A stretch of DNA of 64,000 bases from Callorhinus ursinus (lineage: Eukaryota; Chordata; Mammalia; Carnivora; Otariidae). The DNA lies in assembly GCF_003265705.1 (NCBI RefSeq), contig NW_020313288.1, positions 2,356,615 to 2,420,614 on the forward strand, in the 5' to 3' direction. Below the pieces are notes generated by a model, which worked only from the letters and a program-made list of their open reading frames with translations, was not told where the DNA came from and ran no database searches. Below are positions 53,375 through 64,000 of the stretch, piece after piece. The translations under genes were made by a program, and so were the position numbers. The number at the start of each line of letters is the position of its first letter. The stretch's first letter is position 1.

Positions 53375-56300
53375 CGCGCACACATATGCAATGGTGGGTC
53401 TCAGCACACATCCGTTCGATCTAACTCGCTGTCCATCCATAACCACGGCCAAAGGCCCCCCGGGGCCTGACCCTCACCCCACACTCGCCCTCCTGTGCAG
53501 CCCCTCTGCCAGCCGAGTGGTGAGCCCTGAGGGCACCCATTGTACCGATAAGGAAACAGGGACTCACAGGGGTCCCCTGAGTCAGGGCCGAGGCGGGGCT
53601 CAGACCTAGTTGGGCTGACTGTGGAGGCCCCACTCTGTACCCTCTGAGGTGGGGGACCAGGTCGGTGTCACAAACAGGAAAAGTTCCCGGAAATTAAGCC
53701 TTGTGGGCTGGTGAGGGGAGGCAGAGGCAGACCTGGGGACTGACAGGGGCCCTGCCCCTATGTGTGCGTCCCCGCGGGTTTCTCTGGGCCTCCGCCGTGG
53801 ACCTGCGCCGTAGGCCTGTGAGGCCGCATCAGGCACGGGCTGGCCTGGCCCCTGCAGCTTCGCACTAAAGGGCGGCGGCGGTCACTTGGCTAGTGTTCAC
53901 AGGACTCGGCAGATGTGCTGGAGAGCCGCCGCGGGGCTGCCCCCCCCCCCCCCGCCCCATGCACACGGCCAGCCAGGAGATAAGCCTGGAGCACACCAGG
54001 AGCCGGGGGACACCGCAGAGGCAGAGGCTCAGTGGGAGCAGGTCAGGCCTGGGGAGGCCAGCCAGAATGCCAGCAGGCGACTTAGTATCCCCATTTTCTG
54101 CATTTCGCAGAGTGGGGGACCCGGAGGCTCAGCGGTGTTGGCCCGCAGCTTGGCGGTGGCAGATCAGGGGCTCCAGTCCGAGCTTGTGGGAAGTCAGCAT
54201 CGCCCCTGCGGGGAGTTTGGGTGGGCCTGGAGACAGGCAGCCTCACAAGCCAGGGCACGGAGTGTTGAGCGGGAGATGGACGTGTTGAGAGATGGCTGGC
54301 TCCCCAGAGCAGGAGGAGAGCGGGGCCAGTGGTGACCAACAGGCAGAGGAGGGGCCTGGCGCTTGGGAACCAGAGATCACATTCCACAGGGGGCTGGGCC
54401 TGGGAGGGCCCAGCCTGTGTCTGTGCCTCTGAGGCAGGATGGAGCCCCCCATGGCCCAGCCTCACCCAGGAGGGCTGACGAGAACTGAGTGTTACACGTC
54501 CTCCAGGAAGGAGCCAGGAGCTGAGACCCAGGTGCTGGATCCCAGGACTCAGCCACGGTTCCCATCAAAGTTCTGGAACCTCGGCTCCTTGGAATTCTGG
54601 AGTCGAGGCCTCCTGGGTTCCAGAACCAGGAGCTCATTGGAATTCCAGAGCCCTGGTCCTTCAAAGCCCAAACCTCCCTGCTCTTGGGCCACGGAAGCCT
54701 GGGTTTGTCCGGCAAATCTGGGGTGGGAATCTGGGGTCCGTGCCTCCCATGAGGCACAGAGAGGGAGATGGATTTCCCCTCCGCGGGCCACACAGGGCTG
54801 ATTCTGGACCTCGCACTACGTTTGACAGTCCCTGGCAGGGTGAGGGCCCTGCCATCCGTCCCAGCTAATTTGGGAGGGGATAGGAGGCCTTGCCAGGGGC
54901 GCCTACAGGCCTGGCCCGTGTGCCAGGGAACTTGAGACGGCCGCTCTCACCTGAACCTGGGGGTGGGGTGGGGGTGGGACTGGAAACCACAGGGCCGTGG
55001 CCAGAGGGAGTCAGGCAAGTTTCCAGCCTCCCCTGGGGCCAAGGGCTCTGGGTCACAGGTTTGTTCCCAGACAGGGGAGGCGTGAGGTGGGCTCAGAGTG
55101 TGTGGCCCCAGGCGAATGAGAAGTGCATGAGCGCCCACACAGGGTTGGGGCTGTGAGCCCTAGGAGGAGCCGGTGGTCGCTCCAGGCTGAGGTCGGGGCA
55201 GTGGCCCAGGCACAGCCCAAGTCCCCAGAAAGTTTCAGAAACAGTGCATACCAGCTCTCGAGGGAGAGAGTGCCCAGGCCTAAGAGGAATCCAAATGCAG
55301 GCCAAATCTATGACGGCACAGAGCATGCCGCTGCTCTGCAGTGGCGGGTAAGATTGAGGTCACCGTGGACCCCACGCAGCCCCCTGCCTCTCTCCGGGCC
55401 TCATTTTCCCACTCCAGGCCCCACCCCGTCCAAGTGGCGGTGGCCTTGGCTCTCGGCCTGGGAGCAAAGCTCCGTGTGGTTGTCAGGGGCTGGATAATTT
55501 ATGAGGAGCGATAAGGAGTCGCTGAGCAAAGACGCCAGGCCAGGCACCGGTTAGCAAGACGGGGAGCGAGGGCCGGCACGACAGGAGCGCCCACGGGGGG
55601 CTAAGCCCTGTACTCAGCTCAGCTCTCAGTCCCGTCATCCGCGCCATTGTGCAGGAAGGGAAACTGGAGCTCACAGCAGGGTCAGTGAGAGGGTTCGTGG
55701 CAAAGCCCGGATTCAAATCTGGCCAGACCCGCTTTTTAGAAAATTCTGTCCCTTAGAGAAAATTCCAGTGATGGCGACCCTCCACACCCACGGCCCCCAT
55801 GCTCCCTCTGACTAGCAGGCCTATGAATCATTTGCACACGCTTCCCCACAAGGCCTGGATTTACATATCAGATCAGCTCAGGTCAGGATGTGGGACTTGG
55901 ACCAGAGACGTACCCTCTCTGGTGCCTCCCTGCAAAATGGGGGCCGTAGTAGGAGCTTTCTGAGCTCTAAGTGCCCGGCACCTGTGTCCTGCCCACGCCC
56001 GCCTACCTGTGCCCGCTCTGCCCTCCCCCTCGGGGCAGCCTCGCTGGCCACACAGGGAGACCTGCGGTGTGGACGCAGGGCAGGAGGCCAGGGACCCACC
56101 AGCTAGGCCCCAGCCCACCCCCTGATGGCCTCTCTGGTGTGTCCTTCTCGGGCACTGGGAGCTGTTCTGTGAACGGTCTCTGCTTTTATTTCTACGTGAC
56201 ACCCCCACAACGGGTCTGTCTGTCCACACTCGCGGTAGCTGGGTCCCAGTGTCTCCAGTGTCCTCCCGCAGCCCCGCAGGGTAACAGGTCTCTCTTGCTG

Positions 56301-57054
56301 CCATTTATAGCTCGTCCCGGGGGAGTCTGTCGCTCCAAATGAGTTGAGGTTTTTTATGCTGTTGTTGTTCCCAGAATGGAACCAAATTTCTGGGTTTATT
56401 TCTCATTATAAAAACAATGCCACGAAAACGGGGGGGGGCAAAAAGAACCCGCACGACCCCGACACGGGCAAAAGGCAGCGTCTTCCAAAAAGGCCAAAGG
56501 TGTCGGGCCTCCCGCGTCTACGCGGCGCACTCGGGACCCGGAGGCTGACCTCAGAGCTGGTGTGAGAGCCCGTGACCTCTGGCCGCCCGCCCGCCGCCCT
56601 CCTCACCTTGGACGCATCCTGTCTCCCAGCGGCTGAAATCTGTCCTGGACTCTGTAGTCGTCCAAGGGCTCAGCTGGGTGACAAGCGGGGCCATGGAGCC
56701 CAGAGAGAAGAAATCATTTGCCTGGGGTCACGCAGGGGGCGCCAGGACCGTGGTTCCAGCCCAGAGTTTCTGGGCTCTTCTCGGTGACCCGGAAAAGATC
56801 CCTGGTATTGTCCAGGGGCCGCGGAGCAGACAGCGCAAATCCTCACCCTTGTGGGTCACTGAGTCCGGGGCAGGACAGAGCTGGAGGCAGTAGAAGTGTA
56901 GTAATACTGAGCGCGGAGTGAGATGAGTCAGGACAGGCTTCTTCAAAGAGGGGATATTTGAACTGGGCCGTTGAAGATGGTGTAGGAGTTCGCCAGGCCC
57001 ACTCCGATGAAAATCACAATGAATTACCAGCAAATCTTCTCTCTGCCCCCCCAG
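53010..57054 (+). other. TBXA2R: Predicted TBXA2R intron 1
   Basis: No coding exon found. It contains a 60-bp alternating tract (53331-53390), a G-run cluster at about 54958-54978 (GGG-T-GGGG-T-GGGGG-T-GGG, quadruplex-capable), and unique GC-rich sequence. It ends at the acceptor CTGCCCCCCCAG. Confidence 0.5.
53331..53390. repeat. (TG)18 plus CG/CA tract, perfectly alternating
   Basis: Eighteen TG units (53331-53366) run directly into CGCGCGTGCGCGCACACATATGCA without breaking pyrimidine-purine alternation, giving 60 bp of potential Z-DNA. Confidence 0.95.
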
Positions 57055-62544
<5,490 letters not shown>

Positions 62545-63129
62545 AGCCTGAGGGGGCAGCCGCACGGAAACCCCCCCCAGCCAGCGCGTCCCTCCTGAGA
62601 TCTCCCTCCTCCCTGACGGTCACAGCTGCCTGTTCTGGGGTTCCAGGAGCTGGGAGTATCAGAAGGACCAAGCCTTTGAATGGCAGGATCGTGGGCTGTC
62701 CTCCATCAGCGTTGGGGACTCCCCAGCTCGTCCCCCTCCCCGTCCCCGCCCCAGGAAGGGTGGGCAGGCATGTTAGGGGGGTGTGTGAGGAAACGAGACT
62801 TGCAAGCCTCCCCTTCCAGAAATCCTCTGGGAATGGGGGACTCCAAACCCTGACTTTGACCTGCTTCCTGGGGTACAGTTGATCCCCTCGGGTACCCCAA
62901 CCCGAGAGGGCTCTGCTTAGGAAATACTGAATGTGCACAGGTGACACACCCCCTCTCTTGCCAAAATATATCTTGGCCCCCCCAGCCTTACTTTCCTTTG
63001 AGTCTGGAAGTCATCAATCTTTCAAGTTGGCGCATCAGATCACTGTTCCACCGCGTGCCCACGGCCGGCAGCCGGAGCAGAGCTGGGGGGTGGGGGTGGG
63101 GGCGGGGCAGAGGGGGGACCTGTTTTTTG

Positions 63130-63337
63130 TGTTTTTTTTTTAAAGATTTTATTTATTTATTTGACAGAGAGAGACACAGCGAAACCAGGAACACGAGCAG
63201 GGGGAGTGGGAGAGGGACAAGCAGGCTTCCCGCTGAGCAGGGAGCCCCATGTGGGGCTCGATCCCAGGACCCCAGGATCATGACCTGAGCCGAAGGCCCA
63301 ATGACTCAGCCCAATGACTGAGCCACCCAGGCGCCCC
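63130..63337 (-). repeat. CAN SINE, reverse, in TBXA2R 3' region
   Basis: TTTTTAAAGATTTTATTTAT at the left, GATCATGACCTGAGCC, and GAGCCACCCAGGCGCCCC at the right. GGGGACCTGTTT/GGGGTACCTGTTT flanks. A short CCCAATGACT duplication lies near its right end. Confidence 0.92.
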
Positions 63338-63394
63338 TGGGGGTACCTGTTTCTTTCACTCAACACTTCGGACTCCCAGCACCTTGAACAAACA

Positions 63395-63432
63395 GCACCT
63401 GGCCCATAGTAGGTGCTCAATAAACATCAGTT
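63395..63432 (+). repeat. MIR or L2 end fragment supplying an AATAAA
   Basis: 'acctggcccatagtaggtgc' followed by TCAATAAACATCAGTTGA is the classic end of mammal-wide MIR/L2 repeats. Confidence 0.6.
63419..63424 (+). terminator. TBXA2R: candidate TBXA2R poly(A) signal
   Basis: AATAAA about 875 bp after the stop, contained in an old repeat end. It is the first canonical hexamer after the TBXA2R stop. Confidence 0.45.
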
Positions 63433-63618
63433 GAGGGGACAGGTGATTGAGCCTTTGCAGAGCGCCCGTAACACTTAGTAAAGGGCTTGGCACACAGCAG
63501 CCGCTTAGGAAGCATCGGTGTGGTCATGTGTGCCCCCTAAACCCTCATGCCTGCCCCTTCCTCTGCCTTCCCACGAACTCCCCCAGAAATGACACACCCA
63601 GCTGCAGGGAAAGGTGCC

Positions 63619-63624
63619 TTTATT
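63619..63624 (-). terminator. GIPC3: reverse-strand poly(A) signal, probable GIPC3 3' end
   Basis: TTTATT on + reads AATAAA on the reverse strand. In human, GIPC3 lies tail-to-tail with TBXA2R, so this is its expected 3' end. Assignment rests on synteny alone. Confidence 0.5.
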
Positions 63625-64000
63625 CCCCATGAGCCCTCAAGGTACATGAGGACAAGATTACCTCCTGCCCCCCATTTCTCCACCTCCTGCCCCCATGCCC
63701 CCCCCACACACCCAGCTTTCCACTCCACAGACCTAGGATCTGCTTACACCTCCCAGAGCCAGGCCCAAGTGAAAATAGAGCCCCTGTTTCCACTCTCCCT
63801 ACTCTCCCCACCCCTACCTGCTGGGGGAGTGAGGTCACCTGCTGCTTCCAGGGGACCCAGGCTGGGAGGGGCCAGAGACAGGATGGGGGGATCATGGAAG
63901 CCAAAACCGTGTCACCCTCAAGCTACAGCTCCCCTTGGTAGGGGAGGGGCTCTGACCCCCAAGGAGCAGGCCCTGACTCCTTGAGCGTGTGGGAGGGAAC
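63625..64000 (-). other. GIPC3: Probable GIPC3 3'UTR (partial)
   Basis: Reverse-strand sequence upstream of the poly(A) signal. I see no frame resembling the GIPC3 C terminus, so the stop codon lies beyond the right edge. Confidence 0.4.

Larger units (their letters stand above)
62545..63440 (+). other. TBXA2R: TBXA2R 3'UTR (extent inferred)
   Basis: Non-coding sequence to an AATAAA at 63419-63424. A CAN SINE (63130-63337) is embedded. AAATATATC at 62965 offers a weaker, earlier signal. The real cleavage site is not visible. Confidence 0.55.

Noticed and set aside
63620..63904. Reverse open frame as the GIPC3 C terminus
   Set aside because: It begins beside the poly(A) signal and shows no GIPC-family sequence, so it is 3'UTR.

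Overview
This is vertebrate nuclear DNA from a placental mammal, almost certainly a carnivoran. Coding sequence is split into short GT-AG exons separated by long GC-rich introns. At least nine copies of the carnivore tRNA-Lys-derived SINE (CAN SINE; boxes such as CCACCCAGGCGCCCC and GATCATGACCTGAG) are present, alongside old mammal-wide repeats (L2, MIR, MER20). The gene order corresponds to human 19p13.3 read in the opposite direction. I cannot name the species.

Region by region: (1) 1-5039 is the end of a long first intron of PIP5K1C; its first coding exon lies off the left edge. (2) 5040-30233 holds PIP5K1C exons 2-18 on the + strand, including the alternative 26-residue neuronal exon (27256-27333), the talin-binding tail exon (29962-30045), and a last exon whose first codon is the stop. 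The 3'UTR runs to about 32,995. (3) 33,960-48,655 is CACTIN on the + strand: ten exons, a complete 752-residue protein, a GC-box promoter without an obvious TATA box, and a poly(A) signal at 48633. (4) 48,656-57,054 has no coding sequence I can support. It contains a GC-rich segment at 52,300-53,040 that I infer to be the TBXA2R promoter and 5' untranslated exon, followed by the first intron. (5) 57,055-62,544 carries TBXA2R on the + strand: two coding exons and a complete 343-residue receptor, split by an intron full of SINEs and an AT-rich block. (6) At the right edge a reverse-strand poly(A) signal (63624-63619) marks the 3' end of a convergent gene, by synteny GIPC3; its coding region is not in the window.

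The three genes are neighbours by synteny and do not form a pathway. PIP5K1C makes PI(4,5)P2 at focal adhesions and synapses, CACTIN is a nuclear spliceosome-associated protein, and TBXA2R is the thromboxane A2 G-protein-coupled receptor. PI(4,5)P2 is the substrate of the phospholipase C activated downstream of TBXA2R, but nothing in the sequence ties the two genes together.

I found no new coding system. The points most worth checking are a PIP5K1C microexon that looks corrupted by G/C-biased sequence, strong CTCF-like motifs (two inside L2-like repeats), a possible intron-retained TBXA2R form ending in SINE-derived codons, a 60-bp perfectly alternating pyrimidine-purine tract next to the predicted TBXA2R promoter, and an unusual number of MER20 copies.
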